This document shows positions 37,840 through 46,424 of a stretch of DNA of 64,000 nucleotides, one piece after another. A program made the translations under genes and the position numbers. Below the pieces are notes generated by a model, which searched no databases, was not told the DNA's origin, and saw only the letters and a list, made by a program, of their open reading frames with translations. Numbering within the stretch: position 1 is the first letter of the stretch; each line of letters starts with the position of its first letter. Source of the DNA: Cyclobacteriaceae bacterium (GTDB lineage: Bacteria; Bacteroidota; Bacteroidia; Cytophagales; Cyclobacteriaceae); contig JABFRS010000001.1 of assembly GCA_013141055.1 (NCBI GenBank), positions 372,001-436,000 of the forward strand, written 5' to 3'.

Positions 37840-39558
37840 ATGAAAAGAAGAAGCTTCCTCCAGAAATTATCGATGGCTGCCATACCGTTAACGTTGGGTG
37901 GAATTCCCATACGAACGCTGGCGGAAAACGCATTCACACGGATGGCACAACAGAGTACCAATGACCGCGTACTCGTCATTCTGCAGATGCATGGTGGTAA
38001 TGATGGTATGAATGCTATTATCCCCGTGGATAAGTATGAGCAGTATTACAGCGTTCGGCCAAACATTGCCATCCCTTCAAAGAACAGCGTGCGCAAAATG
38101 ATTCAACTCGACAGCACATTAAAGTCCGATGCGCAGGTTGGATTGCATCCTGACATGTTATCGATGAAAGCCATGTATGATCAGGCACGCATGTGTATTG
38201 TTCAGGGTGTTTCCTATAAAAATAACAACGGCTCCCACTTTCGTGGACGTGATATCTCCTTCATGGGTGGAAGCTTCGATGATTACTTTTCATCTGGATG
38301 GGTAGGCCGGTATCTTCAGCAGGAGTTTGCACCGAAAGTGTACCCTGCAGATTTTCCAAATCCGGATATGCTGGATCCATTAGCCATCGAAATGGGCAGT
38401 GATGTGTCTCTTATCTTTCATCAGCAGGGAAATATTCCAACTTCCATATCACTGAATGATCCCGAATCATTTGCTCGATTGGTAGATTCACTGGAAGGCT
38501 TCCAGGATCAGGGCATTGATCCACGCGGAAAGCCTCCCGTAGCACTGGATAATTCACCTTACGGAAAAGAACTTAACTGGATCCTGGGTCTTGAGCAGAA
38601 ATCAGAAAATTATGCAGATCGTCTCGCTGCTGTTTATGAACGCTCCTCTCCTTCATCGGTCGTGTATCCGGAAACGTATCCTTATCATGCACCAAAAGGA
38701 AGCTATCACAACGGACTGACTCCTCAGTTAAAGCTTGTGGCCAGACTACTCGACGGCGGTGGCGCTGGTCAGGGAGTAAAGACAAAAGTATTCCTGGTAA
38801 AAATCGGTGGCTTTGATACACATGCCGAGCAGGTTGAGTCATATGATCCTACCATGGGGCAACATGCAGCATTGATGTATCACATTACTTCCGCCATGAA
38901 AGCTTTTCAGGAAGACCTGCGTGCCAGAGGATTGGAAGATCGCGTGCTTACAGTAACTACTTCAGAGTTTGGAAGAAGAATTCATTCCAACGGAAGCTAT
39001 GGAACAGATCATGGTACCGGTGGTCCGATGTTTATATTCGGAAAGGGTGTGCAGCCGGGTGTTATCGGAAAGGTGCCGGATATGACCAAGGATAATGTAG
39101 AGATGCAGTACGATTACCGTCAGGTATATGCTAATCTGCTTAGAGACTGGATGCTCGTAGAAGAATCAAAGATCAACAACGATATCTTCTTCAAGGATTT
39201 CCTGAATGGACCAAGAGAAGAAGGTGGTGGAAACTATGAACCGCTTCCGCTTGCCACACAGGTTATCAACGGAGTTTCAGAATCGTTTATCAGCGATCGC
39301 TTTGCACTCATGGATTGTTATCCGAATCCGGCAAAAAATTCTGCATCCTTTGGATTCAGGATCAACTCAACACGCCAGGTGTCGCTGTCAATACTTGATA
39401 ACACCGGAAGAGTTGTAAAAAATCTGATGGATGAGGGACGTGATGCCGGAGAACATTGGATCACCTCCGACCTGTCCGACCTTAAACCCGGATTATACAT
39501 TTATCACATCAAGTCCGGACTTTTAAAAGAATCGAAGAAACTCGTAATCACTCCCTGA
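37840..39558 (+). CDS. DUF1501 protein with Tat-like signal and T9SS sorting domain
   Basis: A 572-residue protein. The N-terminus RRSFLQKLSMAAIPLTLGG is a twin-arginine signal (RRxFLxK, then hydrophobic core). The DUF1501 domain, related to the alkaline-phosphatase/sulfatase fold, shows LVILQMHGGNDGMNAIIP, GGFDTHAEQ, TTSEFGRR and YGTDHGTGGP. The last ~80 residues (CYPNPAKNSASFGF..., SDLKPGLYIYHIKSG..., KLVITP) are a type IX secretion type-A sorting domain. So it is probably exported folded, then carried across the outer membrane. It follows the DUF1800 gene by 23 bases and precedes the barrel gene by 1. Confidence 0.92.
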   Translation: MKRRSFLQKLSMAAIPLTLGGIPIRTLAENAFTRMAQQSTNDRVLVILQMHGGNDGMNAIIPVDKYEQYYSVRPNIAIPSKNSVRKMIQLDSTLKSDAQVGLHPDMLSMKAMYDQARMCIVQGVSYKNNNGSHFRGRDISFMGGSFDDYFSSGWVGRYLQQEFAPKVYPADFPNPDMLDPLAIEMGSDVSLIFHQQGNIPTSISLNDPESFARLVDSLEGFQDQGIDPRGKPPVALDNSPYGKELNWILGLEQKSENYADRLAAVYERSSPSSVVYPETYPYHAPKGSYHNGLTPQLKLVARLLDGGGAGQGVKTKVFLVKIGGFDTHAEQVESYDPTMGQHAALMYHITSAMKAFQEDLRARGLEDRVLTVTTSEFGRRIHSNGSYGTDHGTGGPMFIFGKGVQPGVIGKVPDMTKDNVEMQYDYRQVYANLLRDWMLVEESKINNDIFFKDFLNGPREEGGGNYEPLPLATQVINGVSESFISDRFALMDCYPNPAKNSASFGFRINSTRQVSLSILDNTGRVVKNLMDEGRDAGEHWITSDLSDLKPGLYIYHIKSGLLKESKKLVITP

Positions 39559-39559
39559 T

Positions 39560-40444
39560 ATGATCAGAACCTCTACGTTGTTGATAGCATTGTTAATTTC
39601 CGCTGAGCTTCTTGCCCAGGGCCAGCGGAAACAGAAATTCAAGAATCAGGACACCAAGAACAGAAGACAGGATGAATTCCTCCAGAAGCAATGGTGGATT
39701 GGTCTTAAGGGCGGACTGAATCTTACGGAAGCAGTACCGGGTCAGCGATACAGTGTTTTATCCGGAACAACGAACTATCCTGTCGGGCAGCTTGATAAAG
39801 TTTATGAAGGCTTTGGCAAGGCCGGCAGTCAGGCTTCAGTGGAAATTACTTTCTACATGAAAGGATTCTCTTTCAGCTTTCAGCCAACCTATCGTCATTC
39901 AAGCTTTACCTATTCCAACCAGTTTGAATGGGAAGACACCAGCAATCCAAACTATCATCTCATCTTGAACTACAAGCAGGAGAACAAAGTTGATTACCTC
40001 GATCTGCCGTTGATCGTTAAATACGATCTCACGAAGACCAAACTCAGGCCGTATGTTCAAGCAGGTGTATTCTATTCATCGATAATCAACGCTACGAAAT
40101 CAGTTACCGTAGAAGGAACTGATGTTGCATCCGGTGGCACAAACACATTCTCCAACGAACCGCTCATTGTCGGAGCTACGGATCTCTACTACAAAGGCTA
40201 CTGGGGACTTATTGGAGGCGCAGGAGCAGATTACAACCTCGGTAATGTGAGGTTAGTGCTGGATGTTACTTACCGTATGGGAATGAGCAATGTGACCAAC
40301 ACTACCAACCGGTTCAGCAACGACCGCCTCAATGGTATTGGTGATGCCATGGATGATATGAAGCTCAACAACATCGTTATTTCCGTTGGCTGTCTTTTCC
40401 CGATGCGCTTTTTAGGTACCGGTTTCAAAACATTAGATCGATAA
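39560..40444 (+). CDS. outer-membrane beta-barrel protein, PorT-like
   Basis: A 294-residue protein with a signal peptide (IRTSTLLIALLISAELLAQ), a short basic linker (QRKQKFKNQDTKNRRQD), then a barrel of alternating strands (WWIGLKGGLNLTEAV, FSFSFQPTYRHSSFTY, YLDLPLIVKYDLTKTKLRPYVQAGVFY, WGLIGGAGADYNL, VRLVLDVTYRMGMS). The layout fits the outer-membrane beta-barrel (OMP_b-brl_2/PorT) family. It starts 1 base after the DUF1501 stop, so it is co-expressed with that secreted protein and could be its surface partner. Confidence 0.82.
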   Translation: MIRTSTLLIALLISAELLAQGQRKQKFKNQDTKNRRQDEFLQKQWWIGLKGGLNLTEAVPGQRYSVLSGTTNYPVGQLDKVYEGFGKAGSQASVEITFYMKGFSFSFQPTYRHSSFTYSNQFEWEDTSNPNYHLILNYKQENKVDYLDLPLIVKYDLTKTKLRPYVQAGVFYSSIINATKSVTVEGTDVASGGTNTFSNEPLIVGATDLYYKGYWGLIGGAGADYNLGNVRLVLDVTYRMGMSNVTNTTNRFSNDRLNGIGDAMDDMKLNNIVISVGCLFPMRFLGTGFKTLDR

Positions 40445-40448
40445 TAGC

Positions 40449-41645
40449 ATGAAGAAAATATTCACTCTCCTTTTTATTGCCTTCGCTGTATTCTCATGCT
40501 CAAATGATTCTGATCCTGCTATCGATAAATCAGAATTCGTCAGGATCTATGACAACACAAGATTCAATTCATCCTACTTCCCTATCGACGTTCGCCAGAC
40601 CAGTGACGGCGGCTATCTCATCCTAGGAGGAAGAAGACTCAGTGACGTAGATCCAGGTGATGATCTGCCTGGCGTTTATCTTATGAAGGTAGACGAATGG
40701 GGGAAATTCATTTCAGACACTGAGTTGGATAAATCCATGATCGGGCCGATCGGGCCACTGCTTGAACAGAATGGCTTGTTCCATTTCTTCTGCATGAAGA
40801 ACTTTCAAACACAACTGATGGTCGTGGATCATTCCGGTACCATCACGAATACTCTTAATATCGGAGGCACGTATCCTTGTGCTTCCGCGATGGACAATGG
40901 CAATTTTCTGCTGCTGGGTTATGACGTCGCTAATAAGAAAAGCCTGGTTTCCATCATTACACCCAACGGGAATATTCAAAAGTCAAGAGGCTTCGTTATT
41001 GAAGCACGCGATGAGGTCGAGAAGTCGATCAAGAATCATTTCCTGAGAACTGGCAAGCAGCTTCCCTACCAGGTGGGCAAGTCGGGTGATGGAAAGTACT
41101 TCTATAACGGATTTTATAACTATACCCTCAGCCTCGTGTTCACCGACTTGAACAGTGATACACCGATGGGTACAGCAAACGGCTATCTGGACAATGGTGG
41201 GTTTAGTCAGTTGCTGCCACTGGAAGGAAATACTTTCGCGGCCGCCCGTTTTAACTTCGGTGATAACTACATTCTTCCCAATGTCACCATCAATACTTCA
41301 GGGTTGAGCGGAATTGACAAGCTGGGTGGGAATAGTTTCCCGGAACTTGTTGGGGATGCTCCCGTAAGGATCATTAAAACAACCATATCCGGCAAGGAAG
41401 TGCTTGTGTATGCAAGCAACACGCGAAGCAGGCAGATCGCTTTGTATTTCTATGATAAGACCACCGGAGCTTTTGCCGGTAGTCATTATCTGGGGTTCTC
41501 AAATCCTTTTGAAGTAACCAACATCGTTGCAACAGCAGACGCAGGATTGGCAGTATGTGGCACTACCTATGTAGCAGGTCGCTTCCCGCGTATTTGTCTG
41601 TTCAAACTTTCAAAGGAGACCTTGAGTGGCTCCATAAAGAAGTGA
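40449..41645 (+). CDS. hypothetical lipoprotein, last gene of the DUF1800/DUF1501 operon
   Basis: A 398-residue lipoprotein (KKIFTLLFIAFAVFSCSNDSD, Cys17). The mature part has short beta-rich stretches such as DVRQTSDGGYLILGGRRL and ATADAGLAVCGTTY, which are the strand-turn motifs (TSDGGYIL.G) seen in beta-propeller proteins; five or six degenerate copies can be guessed. Four bases separate it from the barrel gene. No named family was recognised; a cell-surface propeller is the best guess. Confidence 0.75.
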   Translation: MKKIFTLLFIAFAVFSCSNDSDPAIDKSEFVRIYDNTRFNSSYFPIDVRQTSDGGYLILGGRRLSDVDPGDDLPGVYLMKVDEWGKFISDTELDKSMIGPIGPLLEQNGLFHFFCMKNFQTQLMVVDHSGTITNTLNIGGTYPCASAMDNGNFLLLGYDVANKKSLVSIITPNGNIQKSRGFVIEARDEVEKSIKNHFLRTGKQLPYQVGKSGDGKYFYNGFYNYTLSLVFTDLNSDTPMGTANGYLDNGGFSQLLPLEGNTFAAARFNFGDNYILPNVTINTSGLSGIDKLGGNSFPELVGDAPVRIIKTTISGKEVLVYASNTRSRQIALYFYDKTTGAFAGSHYLGFSNPFEVTNIVATADAGLAVCGTTYVAGRFPRICLFKLSKETLSGSIKK

Positions 41646-41699
41646 GCCAATCCATCCGATTTTCTAATTGAAGTATTTTTTTATTCCTTAGATACTGAA

Positions 41700-42722
41700 A
41701 TGATCAGCATCAGGGATAATATATCTTTAAAACATCTCAATACATTCGGTATTGAAGCAAGAGCAAAGAAATTTGTGGAAGTAACCACAAGAGAGCAGCT
41801 CCAGGAAGTCATTGCACATCCTGTTTACAAAGAACAACGCCATCTGATTCTTGGTGGAGGCAGCAATATTCTGTTTACAAAGGACTTTGACGGACTTGTC
41901 ATTAAGTCTTCCATTACGGGAATTAAAGCAGAAGAGCAGGATGATGACCACGTATTGGTCCATGCTGCATCCGGTGAGAACTGGCATAGTCTTGTGATGC
42001 ATTGCATCAAGCATAACTATGGAGGAATTGAAAACCTTTCATTGATACCGGGCACAGTGGGTGCATCACCCATTCAAAACATTGGCGCATATGGTGTGGA
42101 AATAAAAGATGTGATCGAAAGTGTTGAAGCAATAGACTTACTAACCGGTCAACCGAAGGTCTTCAGCAACTCTGATTGTCGCTTCAACTACCGTGAAAGT
42201 GTCTTCAAACAGGAGTTGAAGGAAAAATATTTTATTTCAAGTATTACTTTAAGGTTGAGCAGAAAAAACCATCAACTCAACATTCAGTACGGAGCAATCA
42301 AAGATGTGCTGCAACAACAACATATTGATCAACCAACGATAGAGGATGTAAGCAATGCGGTGATTGAAATCAGAAGAAGCAAGTTGCCAGATCCATTGAT
42401 CATTGGTAATGCAGGTAGCTTCTTCAAGAATCCAACCATTGATGTCAGTCAGTTTGAAACATTGAAGGCGCAGTATCCCTCAATACCCTCCTATCCTGCT
42501 GATAATCAAAAAGTTAAAATACCTGCTGGATGGTTGATAGAACAATGCGGATGGAAAGGAAAGAGATTTGGAAACATGGGCGTTCATCCGCAACAAGCAT
42601 TGGTGTTGGTGAACTATGATGATGCAAAAGGCGAAGAAATTTTTCAACTCGCGATGAAAATTCAATCATCAGTGAAAGAAAAATTCGATATCACGATTCA
42701 TACTGAAGTGAATATCATTTGA
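41700..42722 (+). CDS. murB: UDP-N-acetylenolpyruvoylglucosamine reductase
   Basis: A 340-residue type I MurB flavoenzyme of peptidoglycan precursor synthesis. It reduces UDP-GlcNAc-enolpyruvate to UDP-MurNAc with NADPH. Motifs: LGGGSNILFT and LIPGTVGASPIQNIGAYGVE for FAD, YRESVFK, and GNAGSFFKNP with the catalytic Ser. Length and C-terminal extension fit the E. coli type. No other mur gene adjoins it. Confidence 0.97.
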   Translation: MISIRDNISLKHLNTFGIEARAKKFVEVTTREQLQEVIAHPVYKEQRHLILGGGSNILFTKDFDGLVIKSSITGIKAEEQDDDHVLVHAASGENWHSLVMHCIKHNYGGIENLSLIPGTVGASPIQNIGAYGVEIKDVIESVEAIDLLTGQPKVFSNSDCRFNYRESVFKQELKEKYFISSITLRLSRKNHQLNIQYGAIKDVLQQQHIDQPTIEDVSNAVIEIRRSKLPDPLIIGNAGSFFKNPTIDVSQFETLKAQYPSIPSYPADNQKVKIPAGWLIEQCGWKGKRFGNMGVHPQQALVLVNYDDAKGEEIFQLAMKIQSSVKEKFDITIHTEVNII

Positions 42723-42811
42723 GTGATAAACATATCTCATCATCGATGATAAATCAATGTCATTGACTCTAACAAAACTTTTCATACTTTAAAAAAAAGT
42801 GCGAAAACCTT

Positions 42812-42840
42812 TTGATCATAACTATTTTATTATACCTTCG
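42812..42840 (+). promoter_or_regulatory. promoter of the 20-residue Lys/Ala micropeptide
   Basis: TTG at 42812-42814, 18-base spacer, TACCTTCG at 42833-42840 (one mismatch to TAnnTTTG). Predicted leader about 35 bases. Confidence 0.6.
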
Positions 42841-42881
42841 AAATACGTTTAATGATTAATTAACTTAAAAATTAAAACGCT

Positions 42882-42944
42882 ATGGCAAAAAAAGCTAAGA
42901 AGGCTGCTAAGAAGAAAAAGAAAGCAGCTAAGAAAAAGAAGTAA
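42882..42944 (+). CDS. 20-residue Lys/Ala-rich micropeptide
   Basis: ATG at 42882 and TAA at 42942-42944 encode M-A-K-K-A-K-K-A-A followed by five Lys, two Ala and four Lys: 20 residues, 14 of them Lys. Support for a real gene: a promoter at 42812-42840, a perfect terminator hairpin starting 22 bases after the stop, and a start context (gctATGGCAAAA) like that of the Lys/Ala-rich gene at 1933. Peptides of this kind have been annotated in Bacteroidota genomes as hypothetical or histone-like; it likely binds nucleic acid by charge. Confidence 0.7.
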   Translation: MAKKAKKAAKKKKKAAKKKK

Positions 42945-42965
42945 TTAGGGTAACACCTAACTTCT

Positions 42966-43005
42966 AAAGAGGGAGCAATCAAGGATTGACTCCCTCTTTG
43001 CTTTT
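42966..43005 (+). terminator. terminator of the micropeptide gene
   Basis: Perfect 10-bp stem AAAGAGGGAG (42966-42975) / CTCCCTCTTT (42990-42999), extended inward by CAAT/ATTG with one bulge; followed by GCTTTT. Confidence 0.85.
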
Positions 43006-43180
43006 ACAATCAATAGTTGTTCAATACCCGCTGTTCGTTGCTTGCAAGATTGAATCAATGATGATTATCTGCATCTGCTTTATCAACCAGCTCCCTCTAA
43101 CCGAATAACAGAAAACAGCCATAAAAGCCCGATTCATCAAAATCTCGCCAACGGTTGCGTAAAATATTGTATCAAAGTCC

Positions 43181-43212
43181 TTGGTTACGGAGTGAACATA
43201 TCTCTAAGTTTG
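43181..43212 (+). promoter_or_regulatory. promoter of the Ala/Lys-tailed protein gene
   Basis: TTG 43181-43183, 21-base spacer, TAAGTTTG 43205-43212 (exact TAnnTTTG). It lies inside a longer reading frame from 43155, which fixes the true start at ATG 43233. Confidence 0.75.
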
Positions 43213-43232
43213 CATCTTCAAACCTTACAATT

Positions 43233-43556
43233 ATGGCCAAAGCACCTTCAAAAGCTCCTGCAGCGACTGCTAAAAAGACACCAGCACCTAAAAAAGCCGG
43301 CTCTCCTATTGAATTGATCGTAAAAGCATGCGAAGTATCACTTACCAAGCTGAACGAATTAAACATCGAGCACGAACTTCAATCAGAGATAAACTGGTGC
43401 CTTGGAAGCTTCCAGAATGATCAGAATCCTATCGGACTCTATCAAATGGTTGAACGTTCATTGATCATCTTCAAAGCTGAGCTATCGAAAAAGACAAAGG
43501 GAGTAACTGCAAAACTGGTTGCTGATCTTGAGAAAGCTCTGAAAGCTGATGCTTAA
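43233..43556 (+). CDS. conserved protein with Ala/Lys/Pro-rich N-terminal tail
   Basis: A 107-residue protein starting at ATG 43233. Residues 2-24 are a disordered basic tail (AKAPSKAPAATAKKTPAPKK). The remaining 80 residues look helical and folded: SPIELIVKACEVSLTKLNELNIEHELQSEINWCLGSFQNDQNPIGLYQMVERSLIIFKAEL..., a four-helix pattern. I recall similar proteins in other Bacteroidota without a function. The tail recalls the Lys/Ala genes nearby and suggests nucleic-acid contact. Its stop overlaps the end of the convergent deaminase gene by 4 bases. Confidence 0.8.
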   Translation: MAKAPSKAPAATAKKTPAPKKAGSPIELIVKACEVSLTKLNELNIEHELQSEINWCLGSFQNDQNPIGLYQMVERSLIIFKAELSKKTKGVTAKLVADLEKALKADA

Positions 43557-44035
43557 TTCATGTGAGTGACGTTGGTCAACGTCCCTCTGTATTGAATACA
43601 TTCTACTCCAAACTTATTAAGGAAGTCTACGCCCTCATCGGTGGGTAGTCCTTTATGCTCAGCATACGAATTCAGATAGATCACCTTCTTGATTCCGGTG
43701 CTGTAAATGATGCGCGCGCAGGCAAGGCATGGCGATAGTGTTACATATAAAGTAGTACCCTCAACAGAAGTACTGTTCTTCACCGCATATAAAATGGCAT
43801 TCTGCTCGGCGTGAATAGCGAGCGAACAGCCGCCCTTTGAATCACGGGGACAACCAGCCTGGGGCCACTCCTCATCACAATTGTGTGTGCCTGACGGTGG
43901 GCCATTATACCCGATAGAAATGATGCGCGTATCCTTCGTCAGCACCGCCCCTACATGCCGCTTGATGCAGTGTGATCTCTTGGCCAGATTCACTGCCAGC
44001 TCCATATAAATATCATCAAAGGCGGGTCGCATCAT
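43553..44035 (-). CDS. dCMP deaminase
   Basis: A 160-residue zinc-dependent deaminase of the ComEB/dCMP type, converting dCMP to dUMP and so feeding thymidylate synthase. Zinc and proton-shuttle residues are His75-Ala-Glu77 and Cys103-x-x-Cys106 in SPCLACARII; the GYNGPPSG and CPRDSKGGC segments are typical. Either ATG 44035 or the next codon may be used. A CAAAGTA complement (TACTTTG on the minus strand, 44046-44040) lies only 5 bases upstream, so the transcript may be leaderless. Confidence 0.93.
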   Translation of the reverse strand: MMRPAFDDIYMELAVNLAKRSHCIKRHVGAVLTKDTRIISIGYNGPPSGTHNCDEEWPQAGCPRDSKGGCSLAIHAEQNAILYAVKNSTSVEGTTLYVTLSPCLACARIIYSTGIKKVIYLNSYAEHKGLPTDEGVDFLNKFGVECIQYRGTLTNVTHMN

Positions 44036-44066
44036 CCTGCAAAGTAAAGAATGGAAACAAAATTCT

Positions 44067-44074
44067 TAATTTTG
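44067..44074 (+). promoter_or_regulatory. -7 box for the DUF2911 gene
   Basis: TAATTTTG, exact TAnnTTTG, 19 bases before ATG 44093; it lies within a longer frame from 44051 and so argues for the internal start. Confidence 0.55.
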
Positions 44075-44092
44075 TTTTTTGAAACTTCCACA

Positions 44093-44629
44093 ATGAAGCA
44101 ATTTTTCACCTTTTTACTCTTTCTCTTAACGGTTTCCTCCTTTGCCCAGGAAGCACTGAAGCTTCGCCCAAGCCCTTTGGCAGTCGTCTCTACTCACTAT
44201 AAAGACACATACCTGAAGATCACTTACAGCCAGCCGCAGAAACATAACAGAGAGATATTCGGAAAGCTGGTTCCCTTCAATGAGGTCTGGAGAACCGGTG
44301 CCAATGAAGCTACTGAAATCACTCTTACCCGTGATCTTAAAATCAATGGACTCGATCTTAAGGCGGGTACCTATTCTGTATTCTCCATTCCAAAGGAAAA
44401 TTCATGGACCATTATCCTGAATTCGGATCTCGGATTATGGGGATCCTATAATTATACAACCAAGTCTGACGTTATAAGATTCGATGTGCCAACACAACCT
44501 ATTACCGATATCGTTTATGATGCCTTTACCATTACTATCAATCAGAGAAATGATAAAGCTGAATTAATTATGAGCTGGGATAAAACGAAAGTTGTTATCC
44601 CTGTGCAATTCCTCGAACCCAAAATATGA
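44093..44629 (+). CDS. exported DUF2911-family protein
   Basis: A 178-residue protein with a signal peptide (KQFFTFLLFLLTVSSFAQ). The mature domain is DUF2911: KITYSQPQKHNREIFGKLVPFNEVWRTGANEATEITLTRDLKINGLDLKAGTYS with the WRTGANEAT core, and VLNSDLGLWGSYNY-like IILNSDLGLWG. Bacteroidota carry several copies; function unknown. The next gene's ATG overlaps its stop by 4 bases. Confidence 0.9.
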   Translation: MKQFFTFLLFLLTVSSFAQEALKLRPSPLAVVSTHYKDTYLKITYSQPQKHNREIFGKLVPFNEVWRTGANEATEITLTRDLKINGLDLKAGTYSVFSIPKENSWTIILNSDLGLWGSYNYTTKSDVIRFDVPTQPITDIVYDAFTITINQRNDKAELIMSWDKTKVVIPVQFLEPKI

Positions 44630-45135
44630 AACTCTCCTACCTCCTACTTTTCTTACTTTCTATTACCTCAGCATTTGGTCAGGATCTGGCTGAACTTGCC
44701 CGTCGCAAGGGCTTTAAAGATCTCAAGTTGGGATCACACCTGGATAGCGTCAAGGTAACTTCATTTAAGAAAGACTTAAAGGAAAAGAATGAGTTCCCTG
44801 TAAAGCTCTACTCCGTTTCAAACAACGAGTATAAGTCCATCGGAGAAGTGAAGGTTAAGAAGGTTGAGATCAAAACCTATAAAGATTTCGTCTACGAGAT
44901 CGATGTGATCACAGCAAAAGATTCCAGACTCATGAAAGGACTTGAAAAATCTTTTGGCAAGCCTGTCTACATTATTCCGACAGATACCTACAACTGGAAA
45001 ACGGACAGCTTAAGCCTGACCTTTAAAGATCATTCCAAAAGCGAACTTCGCCTTACCTACCGCTATTATCCTGTTCTCAAGATGATGTTGGTAGATAAGG
45101 GCAAAAAGATCGACGATATCGCTAACGATTTTTAA
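44626..45135 (+). CDS. exported hypothetical protein
   Basis: A 169-residue protein with a signal peptide (KLSYLLLFLLSITSAFGQ). The mature part begins AELARRKGFKDLKLGSHLDSVK, a G-F-x-(D)-x-x-L-G-x-x-x-x-x-V motif also found in small periplasmic proteins that open with FKGI.LG, followed by alternating strands and a Tyr-rich end. No named family assigned with confidence. It is translationally coupled (ATGA overlap) to the DUF2911 gene. Confidence 0.78.
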   Translation: MKLSYLLLFLLSITSAFGQDLAELARRKGFKDLKLGSHLDSVKVTSFKKDLKEKNEFPVKLYSVSNNEYKSIGEVKVKKVEIKTYKDFVYEIDVITAKDSRLMKGLEKSFGKPVYIIPTDTYNWKTDSLSLTFKDHSKSELRLTYRYYPVLKMMLVDKGKKIDDIANDF

Positions 45136-46328
45136 GACTTGTAGGAAATGCGGTAGATCACACCTGCCTGATCATCACTCACCAGCATTGATCCATCCGG
45201 TAAAAGCAATACATCCACAGGACGTCCCCAGGCTTTCTGAGTTGCTTCATCCATCCAACCGCTTGCAAACGTCTCATAGCTGGTTCCGGCTCCCTTGTCA
45301 ACTTTAACAAGGCTTACCTTATAACCACTTTTCTTGTCGCGGTTCCATGATCCATGCTCAGCAATGAAAAGCTGATTCTTATACTGTGAAGGAAACATAG
45401 ATCCAGTATAGAACTTCAACCCAAGCGGCGCTACGTGTGCTCCCAGGTTCTGTGCGGGCACGGTAAAGTCACTGCAAGGGCGCTTGTTACCGAATTCAGG
45501 ATCCTTGATCGTTCCACCATGGCAATATGGATATCCAAAATGCATTCCGGCCTTTGGTGCTGTATTCAATTCACATGGAGGCATATCATTTCCTAACATA
45601 TCACGGCCGTTGTCAGTGAACCAGATATCTTTTGTTTCCGGGTGCCAGGTAAATCCAACTGTATTACGAACGCCGCTTGCAAAAACTTCAAGACCTGTAC
45701 CATCTGCATTCATTCTTGTAATGCTCGCATAGATCGGTTCTTTTGATTCGCAGATATTACAAGGTGCGCCTACTGGCACATACAACTTTCCATCAGGACC
45801 AAAGGCAATGTATTTCCATCCATGGTGAGTCTCCGTTGGGAACTTGTCATAAACATTAACGGCTGCAGGAGGATTGGCAAGCTTGGATTCGATGCCCGGG
45901 AACTTTGAGATCTTGCTTACCTCAGCAACGTACAGATCACCATCTTTGAAAGCCACACCATTCGGCATGTTTAAGCCTGATGCAATCACCCATTTCTTAT
46001 CAGCCTTGAAATCTCCATCGGTATCTTTAACCGCATACACTTTGTCTTCACTCCTGTTTCCGATGAACAAGGTTCCGGAAGGGCTCATCACCATAGAACG
46101 GGCATTCTCAACCTCAGCATATATTTCAATCTTAAAACCTTCCGGCAGCTTGAGGGTATTTAAAGGGAGTGCAGCGCTGGCATCCGTAATGGCAGGAGAT
46201 CCACCCTGATCTGTTGTCACAGGTGTATCCGTTCCTTCTGTATTTTCTTTTGGCGTGCTGTTGCAGCACAAAGCCAGCAAAGCAATCAATGGTATAATCC
46301 GGGTTGTTTTCATCATCATAGATTTCAT
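45132..46328 (-). CDS. PQQ-type sugar (sorbosone) dehydrogenase-like lipoprotein
   Basis: A 398-residue lipoprotein; three Met codons lie in the first seven, so ATG 46328, 46316 or 46313 are all possible, before the lipobox LIALLALCC. The mature part is a six-bladed propeller of the glucose/sorbosone dehydrogenase family: LPEGFKIEIYAEVENARSMVMSPSGTLFIGNR, PNGVAFKDGDLYVAEV, HHGWKYIAFGPDGKLYV, GVRNTVGFTWHPETKDIWFTDNGRDMLG, and WGRPVDVLLLPDGSMLVSDDQAGVIYRI. It probably oxidises sugars in the periplasm if PQQ is available. Its stop overlaps the convergent gene at 44626 by 4 bases. Confidence 0.88.
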   Translation of the reverse strand: MKSMMMKTTRIIPLIALLALCCNSTPKENTEGTDTPVTTDQGGSPAITDASAALPLNTLKLPEGFKIEIYAEVENARSMVMSPSGTLFIGNRSEDKVYAVKDTDGDFKADKKWVIASGLNMPNGVAFKDGDLYVAEVSKISKFPGIESKLANPPAAVNVYDKFPTETHHGWKYIAFGPDGKLYVPVGAPCNICESKEPIYASITRMNADGTGLEVFASGVRNTVGFTWHPETKDIWFTDNGRDMLGNDMPPCELNTAPKAGMHFGYPYCHGGTIKDPEFGNKRPCSDFTVPAQNLGAHVAPLGLKFYTGSMFPSQYKNQLFIAEHGSWNRDKKSGYKVSLVKVDKGAGTSYETFASGWMDEATQKAWGRPVDVLLLPDGSMLVSDDQAGVIYRISYKS

Positions 46329-46395
46329 TTACAAAGCTAGGGCAAGAACCTCAAGCAATGATGCCTCCCATCGGTTTTTTTGCCCACTTAAATAG

Positions 46396-46403
46396 TATCT
46401 TTG
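46396..46403 (+). promoter_or_regulatory. -7 box for the ABC-F gene
   Basis: TATCTTTG, exact TAnnTTTG, 21 bases before ATG 46425. A TTTTTTG stretch ends 13 bases before it, shorter than the usual spacer. It overlaps the TTG 46401 that would otherwise be the longest start. Confidence 0.6.
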
Positions 46404-46424
46404 TGGCATTTTTCAAGGAAATTC

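Larger units (their letters stand above)
42723..43232. other. 510-bp region around the 20-residue micropeptide gene
   Basis: Apart from the micropeptide gene (42882-42944) with its promoter and terminator and the promoter of the next gene at 43181-43212, listed separately, I see nothing. A short palindrome ATCATCGATGAT lies at 42740-42751. Confidence 0.5.
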
